Shown: positions 27,515 to 37,625 of the stretch, piece by piece | Numbering within the stretch: the stretch's first letter is position 1 | Layout: each line of letters starts with the position of its first letter | DNA from: Rhodothermaceae bacterium | GTDB lineage: Bacteria > Bacteroidota > Rhodothermia > Rhodothermales > Bin80 | Reading direction: 5' to 3' | DNA: 64,000 nucleotides | Assembly: GCA_009838195.1 (NCBI GenBank) | Contig: VXSC01000044.1 | Coordinates: 1-64,000 of the forward strand | The notes under the pieces: model-generated | Told to the model about the DNA's origin: nothing | The model's input: only the letters and a program-made list of their open reading frames with translations | The model's database searches: none | Program-made: the position numbers and the translations under genes

Positions 27515-28501
27515 TTACTCAATCACTGCCAGATCGAAAAGACGATGGCTTGCAGAATAACCGGCGAAGATGCCGCGCCCACCTTCAAGGTTTGTGTATA
27601 TATTGGCCGGTTCTCCAAATCCACCAAAATCCTCCTGCTCTTCAATTGAGCCATGGTATTCCACATATTCAGGACTCAAAGCCGTAACGAAAAGGATCAG
27701 AGTCGCTTCCTCAAGATTTCCCAAATCTGATGGTATTTGCACCTTGATATCAAAATCAAAGTCTGGATCATCCACAAAACGATCAGAAGAGACCCCAAGG
27801 GAACAATCAAAGTCATCACTAGCTTCCACGGACACGGGATTCAGGACATCACTAAATGAACAGAACCAGCGTGGACTGTCATGGCGCATGGGTAGACCTT
27901 GAACCCGATATGTTGTCCCGCCCAGAGGGAATCCAAGAAAAATGCCAAAACTATAATAATTGAGACCCGGGCGATTCTCCAAACTAAAACTGACTACATA
28001 CCCTGAATCTTCGAACACGTCAGTAGGGTCCAATCTTGAGATCTCTGCATCTGAAATGACTGGAGGTGCAGGAGCCATCGAAATGGCAGATACGGAAGGA
28101 AGTCCTGGAGCTTCGACAACGATACGGTAGGAGACATTTGCCCTCGGCTTGCGCAACTGTGATGAGACATACCAGCCATCCTCTCCTCCATCATGTATCA
28201 ATCGGGCAACAAGCGACTCCTCCCTATATACCATTACCGTAGCGTCGGTTAAAAATGCATCTGTTGTATCACCCAAACTCCCGAGCGGAAGGGTTTTTGT
28301 GACTCGCGCTGACCAGACCGAATCTGGAGAGAATTTGCTGATAATGGCGAGTTCGGAGTCGTAATCCGGTGGATCAATTTCGACTACCGTTTCACAGGCC
28401 GACAACAGGACCATACTCATTACAATCGGCCAGATTAATCGGAAAGAGGTCAACTTTGATTTTCTGCTAAATTCGGTCCGAGTGGGCCATTGACGTATCA
28501 T
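27515..28501 (-). CDS. DUF4249 family lipoprotein
   Basis: This Bacteroidota envelope protein of unknown function has about 328 residues from the chosen start. The signal ends in a lipobox (LLSAC), followed by CETVVEIDPPDYDSELAIIS, the typical DUF4249 N-terminus, and beta-rich sequence. DUF4249 genes usually lie downstream of a TonB-dependent receptor, as here: the receptor is upstream on the same strand. The frame is open to an ATG at 28618, which would add about 39 residues before the signal. I prefer 28501 because it puts the hydrophobic signal near the start; 28528 is another option. Confidence 0.85.
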   Translation of the reverse strand: MIRQWPTRTEFSRKSKLTSFRLIWPIVMSMVLLSACETVVEIDPPDYDSELAIISKFSPDSVWSARVTKTLPLGSLGDTTDAFLTDATVMVYREESLVARLIHDGGEDGWYVSSQLRKPRANVSYRIVVEAPGLPSVSAISMAPAPPVISDAEISRLDPTDVFEDSGYVVSFSLENRPGLNYYSFGIFLGFPLGGTTYRVQGLPMRHDSPRWFCSFSDVLNPVSVEASDDFDCSLGVSSDRFVDDPDFDFDIKVQIPSDLGNLEEATLILFVTALSPEYVEYHGSIEEQEDFGGFGEPANIYTNLEGGRGIFAGYSASHRLFDLAVIE

Positions 28502-28628
28502 GCAACTCGCTAAAAATGAATTCCTCATCACCATTTTGTCTGGGTCCGCCAGAAAAGCTGAAAGAGCCTTTTTTCTTGCCTGAAGTAACCAGCCGTCAAT
28601 ATGAACAGCACTTTGCATTTTGACATAA

Positions 28629-31001
28629 CTAGAAAGACAACTGATAGCTGATGGAAGGCACGATTGGGAGTATCGAAAACTTCTTGAAGATCAAATCACC
28701 ATTATCAGCACTATCGGCAAAAATGCTGATTGCATTCCTTCGACTGTACGTGTTGTAGGTACCTAGGGTCAGGGTGCGCTTTACGCGTGTCATTGTTCGA
28801 TGAATACGCATCCCAATGTCCAGCCGATGATAGGCTGGCATTCGTGCGCCGTTGCGGGCGCTCTGCACCCGATACAGCGCCGTCCTCTCACCTCTTGTCC
28901 ATGGAAAAACAGTCCGCGAGGATGACTCAGCGACGAGATGTCCGACTGGTAGCGTAACCGCCTGACCTGTACCATAAACCCATGTTCCACTGATATCAAA
29001 CCGGGCGTTGAGTTTATGGCTGATTACCAGTGCGGCATCATGACGGCGATCATACCGATATGGAAACCAACGGCCATCGTTAATTTCATCGAACTTTCGG
29101 CGACTCCAGGATAGAGTATAGCCGATCCAGCCTGTCGTCCGCCCTGACCGCTTCCGAATAAAGACCTCTCCACCGTAAGCAACCCCATACCCCGACACCA
29201 CGCGATCTTCCCAGTTCCCATAGGTGGCATTAAAATAATTGGCACCATCTTCATATTCGATCAGATTATCCATCTTTTTGTAATACCCTTCCAGTGACAG
29301 CTCGAGCTTTCGGTCCGCGAGCATCTGGACAACTCCACCTGCAACCTGCCATGATTTTTGGGGCAGCACTTTTGCCGTTGCAGGGACCCATAGGTCTGTC
29401 GGCAGAGATAATCCACTAGTCGTTGCTAACAGATGAATATACTGTTGCATGTATGCAAGAGATGCTTTCAGACTAGTTTGTGCGTTCAAACGCCACAGTG
29501 CCGCAATCCGAGGTTCGAGTGAGACGTAGGTTCGGTCTTCAATCAAAAAGTTTGATGCATGCACACCAGTATTCAAGCGGATCCGGGAACTAAGACGCCA
29601 ATCATCTTCGATGTATGCCTGGAACTCTCCCGCTCGGAGGCGGCGATTAGGAGAAGATGTTGAATCCGTGATGGCACCATCAACCCTGAAGACCTCCTCG
29701 TAGGCACCAGTGAGGAAGTAATGCTGCAGTGCGCCCACCCCAAAACGGATGCTGTGATTGGCACTTGGGATGAATTCCAAATTCACACGTGCATGCAAAT
29801 CACGAATACCAGATTCGTATGAGTTTTTATATCGAGAAGTTGAGGTTCCCCCTGTATCGTATCGGTATTCGCTGTCAGCAAGCAGCGCGTAATCGGTATA
29901 GCCAACCAAAACATTCGAAAATAACCGTGCTCCGAAGATGTGATTCCATCGGATGGTCGCCGTCAGATTGCTCCAGCTTAACCCACTTCGATCCTCATCG
30001 TCATTCCCCTCGTACCTGTAATAAGAGTACAAACGATCATTCCCTGCATAACCGCTTAGATAAATTCGGTCATTGGGTGAGAGAATCACGTTGGTCTTTA
30101 CATTAAAATCATAGAAATAGTACCCAAAATCTTCTTCATCGCGATCGAGGAAGGGGCGGACGAGCAGGTCGGCATAGGATCGGCGTGCGGAGATTAAAAA
30201 AGATGCGCGGTCACGCTTGATGGGCCCCTCCAGTGTCATACGGGATGCCAAGAGCCCAATGGCTCCCGTTCCTGTAAACCGCTTCATATTCCCCTCCTTC
30301 ATGGTGATGTCAATCACTGAAGATAGTCGCCCACCGTAACGTGCCGGAAATCCCCCCTTGAGGACACGGACATCCTTGATAGCATCGGAGTTGAACGTAC
30401 CCAAAAATCCAAATAGGTGACTCGGATTATAAACTTGGGTCCCGTCGAGGAGATATAGATTTTGGTCCGGCCCACCTCCACGCACATAAAGACCCGTTGA
30501 GCCCTCTACACCGGACTGAACTCCAGGCAGAAGTTGAATGATGCGTAATACATCCGCCTCTCCCAGAAGCGATGGAAGATTCTCGATATCCTGGACAGGA
30601 ATTGTTACTCCGCTCATCTGTGTTGTCTGCAGTGCGGATTCGGCAGGTGCAATCACTTCCAATTCCCCCAGAGCGAGCCTAGCAGGCACAAGCGAGATAT
30701 CCAGGACAAGGTCCTCCTGAGACGAATAGGTCAACCGTTGCGTAGTATATGCGACATGACTGACGACCATGCTCACGCTGTCGCCAAGCAATGTCAGGCT
30801 GTAATAACCGTATTGATTGGTCGTGACTCCTATGTCTTGAGTAGACACATACAACGCCGCTCCGACGACCAGCTCTCCGGTTTCAGAATCCGTTACGGTT
30901 CCACTGACTGTGATGGGGTTCTCCTGAGCAGACACAACTGGCAGGCATAGACCAAAACCTATGAATACCAGCAAGATCGGGATCTTGTGTGAACCAATCA
31001 T
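28629..31001 (-). CDS. TonB-dependent receptor with carboxypeptidase-regulatory-like N-terminus
   Basis: This 790-residue outer-membrane receptor imports an unknown ligand with TonB energy. It has a signal peptide (ending PVVSAQ) and a CarboxypepD-reg-like domain (about 30-110; VSGTVTDSETGELVVGAALYV). A plug follows (about 120-260) with GLYVRGGGPDQNLYLLDG and FGFLGTFNSDAIKDV. The beta-barrel runs to the C-terminus, ending ...ISYQLSF with a terminal aromatic. It lacks an obvious SusC-type length or a SusD partner. Its downstream partner is the DUF4249 lipoprotein, the usual pair, which may act as a surface ligand-binding subunit. Confidence 0.93.
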   Translation of the reverse strand: MIGSHKIPILLVFIGFGLCLPVVSAQENPITVSGTVTDSETGELVVGAALYVSTQDIGVTTNQYGYYSLTLLGDSVSMVVSHVAYTTQRLTYSSQEDLVLDISLVPARLALGELEVIAPAESALQTTQMSGVTIPVQDIENLPSLLGEADVLRIIQLLPGVQSGVEGSTGLYVRGGGPDQNLYLLDGTQVYNPSHLFGFLGTFNSDAIKDVRVLKGGFPARYGGRLSSVIDITMKEGNMKRFTGTGAIGLLASRMTLEGPIKRDRASFLISARRSYADLLVRPFLDRDEEDFGYYFYDFNVKTNVILSPNDRIYLSGYAGNDRLYSYYRYEGNDDEDRSGLSWSNLTATIRWNHIFGARLFSNVLVGYTDYALLADSEYRYDTGGTSTSRYKNSYESGIRDLHARVNLEFIPSANHSIRFGVGALQHYFLTGAYEEVFRVDGAITDSTSSPNRRLRAGEFQAYIEDDWRLSSRIRLNTGVHASNFLIEDRTYVSLEPRIAALWRLNAQTSLKASLAYMQQYIHLLATTSGLSLPTDLWVPATAKVLPQKSWQVAGGVVQMLADRKLELSLEGYYKKMDNLIEYEDGANYFNATYGNWEDRVVSGYGVAYGGEVFIRKRSGRTTGWIGYTLSWSRRKFDEINDGRWFPYRYDRRHDAALVISHKLNARFDISGTWVYGTGQAVTLPVGHLVAESSSRTVFPWTRGERTALYRVQSARNGARMPAYHRLDIGMRIHRTMTRVKRTLTLGTYNTYSRRNAISIFADSADNGDLIFKKFSILPIVPSISYQLSF

Positions 31002-31109
31002 TTTTGAGCCAAGATCATGGGCGACAAATCTTCCATTCCGCTACCATATTCTCCTCTCCATTTAGGATATCATAGGCTATTTCCCGGCGAGCAGGCATGA
31101 TTTTGACCA

Positions 31110-31436
31110 TCACTGGCAACAACCTTCCCGATTGAAGTTTTCCAGCAACCAGGACGGAGCAATCGTACTTGAGGTAACGTACGGTCTACCGGCAACAACA
31201 TTGCTGGTTGAAGTTTCAATGATCAGCCGCTCGCTCTGAGTCGAACCCTTCAGGGAACCGAACCGCATCCACAGCACTCCCTCGTCATCTGCTACCATGG
31301 TGTTGAATGTAGGCTTCAGTATTAGGGATGTCTCGGAATAGCTGATCTTTCTCCTCATCAAGGTAACACAACGACTGCCTGCCGTAAAACAACGGGCGCG
31401 GTGGCAAAAGAGAACATGAATACGCTGGGACCGCAA
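31110..31436 (-). pseudogene. Possible remnant of a beta-propeller protein
   Basis: This 108-codon minus-strand frame lies in an otherwise gene-free 453-bp gap between the pyrB 3' end and the TonB receptor. The segment TFNTMVADDEGVLWMRFGSLKGSTQSE resembles the last blade of 6-bladed beta-propeller proteins (V.DDEG.LW). The N-terminal part has no such pattern and there is no signal peptide. It may be the decayed 3' end of a propeller gene or a spurious frame. I rate the remnant reading as weak. Confidence 0.25.
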
Positions 31437-31454
31437 GGATACCGTCCCAATTCA

Positions 31455-32405
31455 TCACTTCGTGCCAGAAGCAAGCAGATAAATGACAGCCATTCGTACG
31501 GCAACACCGTTCGTGACCTGATCAAGGATCACAGCCCGCTCGTGCTCTACAACTTCATCATCTAATTCAACCCCTCGATTTACCGGACCCGGATGTAGCA
31601 CAATCATATTCGGACTCCGCTCCATGTGATCTGCCCTTAGCCCATAGAGGGCATGATATTCACGCAGAGACGGGACTAGACTCGCCCCAAATCTTTCACG
31701 CTGCATACGCAGTGTTATCGCTACATCACAGTCTTGGAGTGCATCGTCGAGATGATGCACGACTCTGACCCCCAATTTATCTATGTGAACGGGCATGAGG
31801 GTTTGGGGACCACAGACCGTGACGTGGGCACCCAGTGTCGTGAGTGCAAAAATATTTGATCGCGCAACACGGCTGTGTGCAATATCCCCGATGATTGATA
31901 CACGCAGATTCGAAAAGGACTCATAGTGCTCTGAAATTGTCAGCAAATCAAGAAGCGCCTGAGTCGGGTGCTCGTGGGCTCCGTCCCCTGCATTGATAAC
32001 ACTTCCCTGAATACAACGTGTGAGAAAATGTGCTGCACCAGGTGAACTATGGCGAATCACTGCCATATCTACCTTCATCGCCTCAATATTCTGAGCTGTA
32101 TCACGCAAGGTCTCTCCTTTGGACAAACTGGATCCTGATCCGCCGAAGTTGACTAGATCTGCAGATAGCCGCTTTGCAGCGAGCTCAAAAGAGATACGTG
32201 TTCGTGTAGATGGCTCAAAAAACAGGTTCGCGATCGTGAACCCGCGCAGGGTCGGGACCCGCTTGATCGGGCGTTCCAAGACCTGGCGGAATTCTTTCGC
32301 TGTCTCAAGGATCAGATAAAGTTCACCGGCACTGTACGTTGATAGGCCAAGTAGATGCTTATGTTGGAGAATCTTTGAGTTGGTTTGTGAGCTTGCACCT
32401 TCCAT
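31455..32405 (-). CDS. pyrB: Aspartate carbamoyltransferase catalytic subunit
   Basis: This 316-residue enzyme catalyses carbamoyl phosphate + L-aspartate to N-carbamoyl-aspartate, the first committed step of pyrimidine synthesis. It has the carbamoyl-phosphate motif [13 protein letters not shown] (about 60-72), [14 protein letters not shown] and the aspartate-side [10 protein letters not shown]. The length is typical. Its ATG overlaps the pyrR stop (TGATG), indicating translational coupling. No pyrI is nearby, so the enzyme is probably unregulated by a PyrI subunit. Confidence 0.97.
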   Translation of the reverse strand: MEGASSQTNSKILQHKHLLGLSTYSAGELYLILETAKEFRQVLERPIKRVPTLRGFTIANLFFEPSTRTRISFELAAKRLSADLVNFGGSGSSLSKGETLRDTAQNIEAMKVDMAVIRHSSPGAAHFLTRCIQGSVINAGDGAHEHPTQALLDLLTISEHYESFSNLRVSIIGDIAHSRVARSNIFALTTLGAHVTVCGPQTLMPVHIDKLGVRVVHHLDDALQDCDVAITLRMQRERFGASLVPSLREYHALYGLRADHMERSPNMIVLHPGPVNRGVELDDEVVEHERAVILDQVTNGVAVRMAVIYLLASGTK

Positions 32406-32962
32406 CAGTCTTCCCCCCGTTCAACTAACCAGACGCCATCACGATCATCAACTTCACGAAACTGCACACGCACCTCTTCCCTAGAAATCGTCGGGACAAC
32501 ACGCCCAACCATATCCGCACGAATAGGCAATTCGTAATGGCCTCGATCAATAAGCGTGAGAAATTGTATTCTCGATGGTCTCCCTAAATCTGTGACTGCA
32601 TCCATCGCTGCACGTACAGTGCGTCCGGTGTACAACACATCATCCACCAAAACCAGATGTTGGTTACCTACGTCGAACGGAATGTCGGTCGTTCGCATTT
32701 GTGCCATGCGGGGTCTCTTTCGAAAATCATCGCGATACATCGTTACATCCAGGGTCCCCGTAGGAACTTCTACACCCTCCAAGTCACGTATAAGTGCCTG
32801 TAGCCTTGATGCGAGATAGACACCACGCCGATGCAGACCGACGATTGCAATCCCGCTATCGGGATCCCAAGACTCAATAACCTCTCTGGCCAACCGAGTG
32901 ATTGTCCGCTGTACATCTTGCGCGTCCATCAAACGCGCTTTAACGATATCTGAAGGTTTCAT
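32405..32962 (-). CDS. pyrR: PyrR: pyrimidine operon attenuation regulator / uracil phosphoribosyltransferase
   Basis: This 185-residue PRTase-fold protein has the PRPP loop [19 protein letters not shown] (about residues 101-119) and the YRDDFRKRP region seen in PyrR. In Firmicutes PyrR binds UMP and pyr mRNA leaders; the family may also have weak UPRTase activity. Here it is the first gene of a pyrR-pyrB pair. Only 46 bp separate it from the divergent DUF58 gene, so there is no room for a leader attenuator upstream. TAGATTAT ends 4 nt before its ATG and may be a promoter element. Confidence 0.95.
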   Translation of the reverse strand: MKPSDIVKARLMDAQDVQRTITRLAREVIESWDPDSGIAIVGLHRRGVYLASRLQALIRDLEGVEVPTGTLDVTMYRDDFRKRPRMAQMRTTDIPFDVGNQHLVLVDDVLYTGRTVRAAMDAVTDLGRPSRIQFLTLIDRGHYELPIRADMVGRVVPTISREEVRVQFREVDDRDGVWLVERGED

Positions 32963-32965
32963 GCG

Positions 32966-32971
32966 TATAAT
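32966..32971 (+). promoter_or_regulatory. Possible -10 element for the DUF58 gene
   Basis: TATAAT lies 37 bp before the ATG at 33009, inside the 46-bp divergent gap. The same bases read on the minus strand fall next to the pyrR start. No good -35 is visible, so this is a weak call. Confidence 0.2.
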
Positions 32972-33008
32972 CTAAGCACTGACATGCATCTTTCAACGCC
33001 TCCACCCA

Positions 33009-33947
33009 ATGGAAAATACTAATTCAGCCAGCTCGCTCAAATATTTGGACCCTATCACGGTGTCCCGGCTGAAGAACATGGAAATGCGAGCCCGTCTGGT
33101 TGTTGAAGGATTCATTACCGGCCTGCATAAGAGCCCTTACCACGGATTCTCGGTTGAGTTCGCAGAACACCGACTTTATAACCCGGGAGATGAGTTAAGA
33201 CATGTAGACTGGAAGGTCTATGCAAAAACAGACCGTCATTATGTCAAGCAATACGAGGAAGAAACAAATCTGCATCACTACGTCGTTCTGGACACATCAG
33301 CCTCCATGCAGTACCGCCACACGGGCCACCTGTCAAAACTGGAATATGGGGCATATCTGGCGGCAGCATTGCACTTCCTCATGATCCTGCAACGAGATGC
33401 GACCGGGCTGTTATCCTTTGACTCCGAACTTCAGACGTTTCTCAGGCCGAGAAGTACGATGCGCTATTTACGAGAAATTCTGTCGCATCTGGAACGCTTG
33501 GTAAAAACTAGAAGCACAGAGACCTATACCGGAACCGCACGCGCACTTCATCAAGTTGCAGAACGGGTCCGGCGACGATCCCTGATTGTCGTGATTTCAG
33601 ATCTGATCGAAGAATCTGACTCTCAGGAAGGTATCGTTCGCGCATTGAGGCACTTGCGCCACAGGGGGCATGAAGTGCTCATCTTTCGCATACTTGAAAA
33701 AGAAACTGAGAAATTGTTCAATCTTCCGGACCACCCTATGATTTTGCAAGACATGGAATCCGGCTCAGAGCTCTCTCTCCACCCCGGGCAATTGCGTGAG
33801 GCCTACATAGAGCGTATGAATTCACTTACCGAGACGCTCAAGCGTCAATGCCTTAAACACACCATCGATTATGTCGAACTTGATACAGGCGTGACGTACG
33901 ATAAAGCACTTGTAGCGTACTTGAATAAGCGTAAGACCCTACATTAG
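33009..33947 (+). CDS. DUF58 domain protein
   Basis: This 312-residue protein has the DUF58 signature LYNPGDELRHVDWKVYAKTDR (key GD..R.(V/I)DW..YA). It then has a VWA-like fold with VVLDTSASM, the DxSxS metal-binding motif, at about residues 95-103, and ISDLIEES. DUF58 proteins usually pair with MoxR AAA+ ATPases and transglutaminase or BatA/BatB proteins. No MoxR is adjacent, although an AAA+ of the related ChlI type lies at 8465. It has no membrane helix here. It is transcribed divergently from pyrR. Confidence 0.92.
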   Translation: MENTNSASSLKYLDPITVSRLKNMEMRARLVVEGFITGLHKSPYHGFSVEFAEHRLYNPGDELRHVDWKVYAKTDRHYVKQYEEETNLHHYVVLDTSASMQYRHTGHLSKLEYGAYLAAALHFLMILQRDATGLLSFDSELQTFLRPRSTMRYLREILSHLERLVKTRSTETYTGTARALHQVAERVRRRSLIVVISDLIEESDSQEGIVRALRHLRHRGHEVLIFRILEKETEKLFNLPDHPMILQDMESGSELSLHPGQLREAYIERMNSLTETLKRQCLKHTIDYVELDTGVTYDKALVAYLNKRKTLH

Positions 33948-34567
33948 GCCGAAGGGATCAAAGTCCTGCCTGAAATGGAGAACCGTTGTCTACCCTGAGC
34001 GGTCCCTCGAGAGTACCCTCCTTTGACTTTCGTTTACCCGAAGGAGTCGAATCCAACCATCGACTTTAGGGCATATTTCGCGTCACGCGTGAGTATTTAC
34101 ATGTGCGGTTTGCACACCTCCATGTGGTTCTCGAACTCAACCTGCCGAGCTACCGACTCGAAGCTGTACAGCAGTGGCAGCCTGGTAGGCAGTACTCCCT
34201 GAAACCGTTTCCTCTTGAGCGTGCAAATGCACCTTGAATTGATGACTCTCTCGAGAACAGATTCTCCCTGCCGCATCCGATTCGAGTCCGTCTCCAACTG
34301 CCGATCCATTAACGTAGGTTTGGACAAAATCCCCGTTATGCACCGTGCGCAACGAAGGGGAGCAGCAGACTGCCAAGCGAAGCTGCGCGTGCTCCTACGA
34401 TGAAACTTTTGAGTGTCACCGATTTAGAATTCGGTCACTGCCAAACATCGAGGCAGTCGTTGAATGAGCTGATTTGGGTATTTTCTCCCTATATTTTCCT
34501 CGTTTTTTCAATAAAACATTTCCTTACCTTTATTGGGCGCAGACTTCAGCAGTAAGTTGAGTGATTT
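33948..34567. other. 620-bp gene-free stretch before the first partner-switching module
   Basis: No ORF with recognisable protein features is seen; the few 60-80 codon frames on both strands look random. Visible elements are an inverted repeat CTCCTT...AAGGAG (34018-34046), a 10-bp palindrome TCACGCGTGA (34083-34092) and a T-rich tract with a likely promoter near the 3' end. I found no match by eye to tmRNA, RNase P or SRP RNA. Confidence 0.4.
34503..34532 (+). promoter_or_regulatory. Probable Bacteroidota-type promoter for the phosphatase gene
   Basis: TACCTTTA (34525-34532) matches the -7 consensus TAnnTTTG except for the last base. A T-rich TTTTTT tract (34503-34508) lies about 17-19 bp upstream in the -33 position. 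It is about 35 bp before the ATG at 34568. The fit is by eye and the region is generally T-rich. Confidence 0.4.
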
Positions 34568-37135
34568 ATGGGGCAAAGCTCAGACTCTAATATCCTTTCG
34601 TTTTTCGGTAAGTTGATCCAGCCATTCATTCCAAGAGTGAATCGCTTGGCCACGGTGACTTTCATTGCGAACGTGGGATTGCTCGTGATCACTGGATTGG
34701 CTTTGTCTGCGACATACATCACCAATTCGATGAATGGGCAGCGAGAGGAAGCCCGTGGCACCGCAGAAAAGAGTGCAACCCAATATTCTGAAGTTTTTGC
34801 AGATATTGGCGAAATTTCTATTGCAAGCGTAGCACGGACGGCCGACGCGTCCCTGAACGCACCGATGACCGCCCAGGCGTTCACGGCTGCTTTTTTAGTC
34901 AGTGCCGCCGCCGAAGCCAACTACGACACCTCCTACGTGATTCAAATCCTAACCTCCATTACCGAGGAAACGGTATTAGATGAGTTCTGGATTACCGACA
35001 GGGAAGCCCTCTCCTACCTTACCAACGTTCGTGGACCGGACGGTGCTCTGATCCCTTTCCGATTCGCGGAGAGCCCGGTTGAGCAACCACAAGCATACAA
35101 GTTCTACTCACTGTTGGACATACCACCTGATTCATTTCATGTGGTTACGCAGCCCGCGCAAGTGCGTGAAGTAGATCGGGCCGTATACAAGTATGTTGGC
35201 ACCAATGGCGTGGACCACGAACGAATTGTACAGGTCGGAAATTTATTGGATTTCGGCAACGATGAGCTGCTCAGTCAAACCCATGCAGATGAAACTGCTG
35301 ACGTTTCTGCTGTAATTGAGGGCAACCTGTCCGCCAACATGCGGGTGGTCGGTGTCATCCTTGATCACTTTGTGGTCGCTTCTATCGCTGCAAGTCGTAG
35401 TGTCGATGCTCTGGAGGAAGACTTACGTAGAATTATACAGCATACTGCCGTCGGCGAAATCACGATAGCTGACCGTGAAAGCCGGGTGTTGTTTTCCGAA
35501 AATGCCTCTGGTGGATCACGACTTATTTCTCTTGAATATCAGGAGGAACTAGACGATTTATTGACGAATCAGTGGGTGGACCATAGTGGGGCAAAAATTC
35601 ATCGTGGTGATTCGTCACAGTACAAGTATGTCACGGTCGCTCGCCCCAGTAGCCCATACATAGTTCAGGTTGGTCTTCCACTTGTCCGAGGAAATAGTGC
35701 CAGTATCTTGAATACTGTGTATCAGGAGCAGGCAGAGGTCCTTGTTCGCGAGGGGCGTCCCGAAGCACTCTGGTTTATCGATTCGAACGGCAATACGGCA
35801 GCAGCAGCCCAGTACTCCGAGACAAATGATATCACCGAAATGGAGGAAGCCTGGCGTAACCCCTATGAGCTGCGATCAAGTACTGCCACCCAGATCATTG
35901 AAGCCGCAACCGAAAGTGGCCGCTCCAGTAGTGCCGCACGACTTGGACTTATTGATCGTAATCAACGAGAACTCTGGGTTGCTGCGCCCGTTGCAATTGG
36001 AGAAAACCAGATCGGCACCGTCCTAGCCTTCATTAACCTGGACGATACCGTAGCTGGAATCTGGAATAGTATCCGTCAGGGACTGCTTGTCACGCTATTG
36101 ATGTTGGTATTTACTGCAATTGGCAGCTTTGTTGGAGCACGCCTAATTACGCGCCCCATCGAAAAAATTGCGGAATCTGCACGTTTTGTTGAGAGCGGAG
36201 AACAACCCGATGAAGAACTGCTTGGGAGCGTCCTGGACCGTGCAGACGAGATTGGATCTTTGGCTAGAGTCTTCCAGGATATGACGATCCAGGTCTTCAG
36301 TCGTGAGGAAGTGCTCGAAACACTAGTGGCCGAGCGTACCTCCGAACTTGTCTCTGCAAATAATGAGCTCCGGCTTGCCCAGGAAGCCATCAATCAAGAC
36401 CTGGAGATGGCGATGGTTGTGCAAGCCGCTCTGGTAAGGGACGGAACCGCGGATCTTCATAACTTCAAGGCTTCTGCGCGGATGGAACCTGCACTGCAGG
36501 TTGGTGGGGATTTTGTGGACTTCTTCGAAGATGGTAACTCACTAATCTGCGTGGTCGGAGATGTATCTGGAAAAGGAGTGGCAGCTGCTCTTTTCATGGC
36601 AGCTTCACAGGCAGCAATTCGGTTTGCAACCAGTGAAAGCAAAGATGTAGCCCAAATTTGCCAGAATGCAAACAATCGCCTCTGCCAGCAAAACCCGATG
36701 GGACTCTTCGTAACCGTGCTCGTGGCTAAGGTGGATCTGGATAGTGGAGAAGTAACCTATGTTTCTGCAGGCCATGAACCTCCCTACTTACTGAACAATT
36801 CCCAGCGTTCGACCGTATCTGGAACTGGAGGAATTGCCATGGGAGTAATGGACGGAATTGACTATAATTCGAGCGTAATCCAAATGCAACCCGGGGAAAT
36901 TTTATTCTGCTACACGGATGGTCTGACGGATATGGTCAATATTGCCGGAGAGATTTATGGGAAAACCCGACTTGAGCTATCTTTAGATGGTGCTCCAAAT
37001 TCCGACCCCACAGAAGTCATGAACCACGTATGGGATGATATCAGTAAATTTTCCCACGGGACTGCAGCTGCAGATGATCGAACTTGTTTAGTGCTTCACA
37101 GAAAAACTAATTCCCAAAAAACAGAAACAACATGA
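34568..37135 (+). CDS. SpoIIE/RsbU-type PP2C phosphatase with sensor and HAMP domains
   Basis: This 855-residue protein has a TM helix at about 29-51 and a large extracytoplasmic sensor region (about 55-500). A second TM (about 504-526) is followed by HAMP (about 527-580), coiled coil (about 585-620) and a C-terminal PP2C/SpoIIE domain (about 630-845). Catalytic signatures are VGGDFVDFFEDG (about 644), VVGDVSGKGVAAALF (about 664), CYTDGLTD (about 780) and a late DDRT (about 835). It should dephosphorylate the STAS antagonist encoded two genes downstream in response to an external cue. It is coupled to the kinase gene by ATGA overlap. The sensor ligand is unknown. Confidence 0.93.
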   Translation: MGQSSDSNILSFFGKLIQPFIPRVNRLATVTFIANVGLLVITGLALSATYITNSMNGQREEARGTAEKSATQYSEVFADIGEISIASVARTADASLNAPMTAQAFTAAFLVSAAAEANYDTSYVIQILTSITEETVLDEFWITDREALSYLTNVRGPDGALIPFRFAESPVEQPQAYKFYSLLDIPPDSFHVVTQPAQVREVDRAVYKYVGTNGVDHERIVQVGNLLDFGNDELLSQTHADETADVSAVIEGNLSANMRVVGVILDHFVVASIAASRSVDALEEDLRRIIQHTAVGEITIADRESRVLFSENASGGSRLISLEYQEELDDLLTNQWVDHSGAKIHRGDSSQYKYVTVARPSSPYIVQVGLPLVRGNSASILNTVYQEQAEVLVREGRPEALWFIDSNGNTAAAAQYSETNDITEMEEAWRNPYELRSSTATQIIEAATESGRSSSAARLGLIDRNQRELWVAAPVAIGENQIGTVLAFINLDDTVAGIWNSIRQGLLVTLLMLVFTAIGSFVGARLITRPIEKIAESARFVESGEQPDEELLGSVLDRADEIGSLARVFQDMTIQVFSREEVLETLVAERTSELVSANNELRLAQEAINQDLEMAMVVQAALVRDGTADLHNFKASARMEPALQVGGDFVDFFEDGNSLICVVGDVSGKGVAAALFMAASQAAIRFATSESKDVAQICQNANNRLCQQNPMGLFVTVLVAKVDLDSGEVTYVSAGHEPPYLLNNSQRSTVSGTGGIAMGVMDGIDYNSSVIQMQPGEILFCYTDGLTDMVNIAGEIYGKTRLELSLDGAPNSDPTEVMNHVWDDISKFSHGTAAADDRTCLVLHRKTNSQKTETT

Positions 37136-37554
37136 TTGCGACCGATTTTCATGTCCAGGTTGCTGCGCGTGTATCAGAGTTACGTGATCTTGCCGCAATG
37201 GTAGAAACCTTCGGTGAGACGCATGATCTTCCTCATCGGACTATTTTTATCGTAAATCTTGCTCTGGAAGAACTCGTTACCAATACGCTTGTACACGGCT
37301 CATTCGAGGAAGGTGTTGAGCCACAAATCGCCATTGATCTCAGCATTCGCGATAATCGTGTGCATGTGGTGGTTGAATCAAATGGCGGCAAATTTGACCC
37401 AACAGAAGACACCGAACCTGATCTGACGAGTGAACTGGATGCCCGGCCGATTGGCGGGCTTGGAATCCATCTCGTAAAAACTCAGGCGGATAACTTCTCC
37501 TACGAGTTTGTTGATGGTATCAACCGCCTGATTCTGGAGTATAACTTAACTTAG
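37132..37554 (+). CDS. Anti-sigma factor serine kinase (RsbW/SpoIIAB-like)
   Basis: This 140-residue HATPase_c_2 protein of the GHKL superfamily has an N-box NLALEELVTNTLVHG (about 39-53) and a G-box VRDN...GGLGIHLVKT (about 112-120). In partner-switching circuits such kinases bind a sigma factor and phosphorylate the STAS antagonist. ATGA overlap with the phosphatase, and 71 bp to the STAS gene, support a module. The cognate sigma factor is not in the window. Confidence 0.9.
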   Translation: MIATDFHVQVAARVSELRDLAAMVETFGETHDLPHRTIFIVNLALEELVTNTLVHGSFEEGVEPQIAIDLSIRDNRVHVVVESNGGKFDPTEDTEPDLTSELDARPIGGLGIHLVKTQADNFSYEFVDGINRLILEYNLT

Positions 37555-37612
37555 TGCCTGGAGAGTCTCAGATTCCTGAGACATTGTAATGCTGACTAAC
37601 CAAAAAATTTAC

Positions 37613-37618
37613 GGAGGG
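37613..37618 (+). promoter_or_regulatory. Strong Shine-Dalgarno deciding the STAS start
   Basis: GGAGGG lies 7 nt before the GTG at 37626. It is one of the few clear SD sequences in the window and fixes this GTG as the start. That suggests the antagonist is translated at a high rate relative to its neighbours. Confidence 0.7.
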
Positions 37619-37625
37619 ACCAACC

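Noticed and set aside
34097-34403. Short frames on both strands in the 620-bp gap
   Set aside because: Overlap each other, 60-79 codons, no domain or SD. Looks random.
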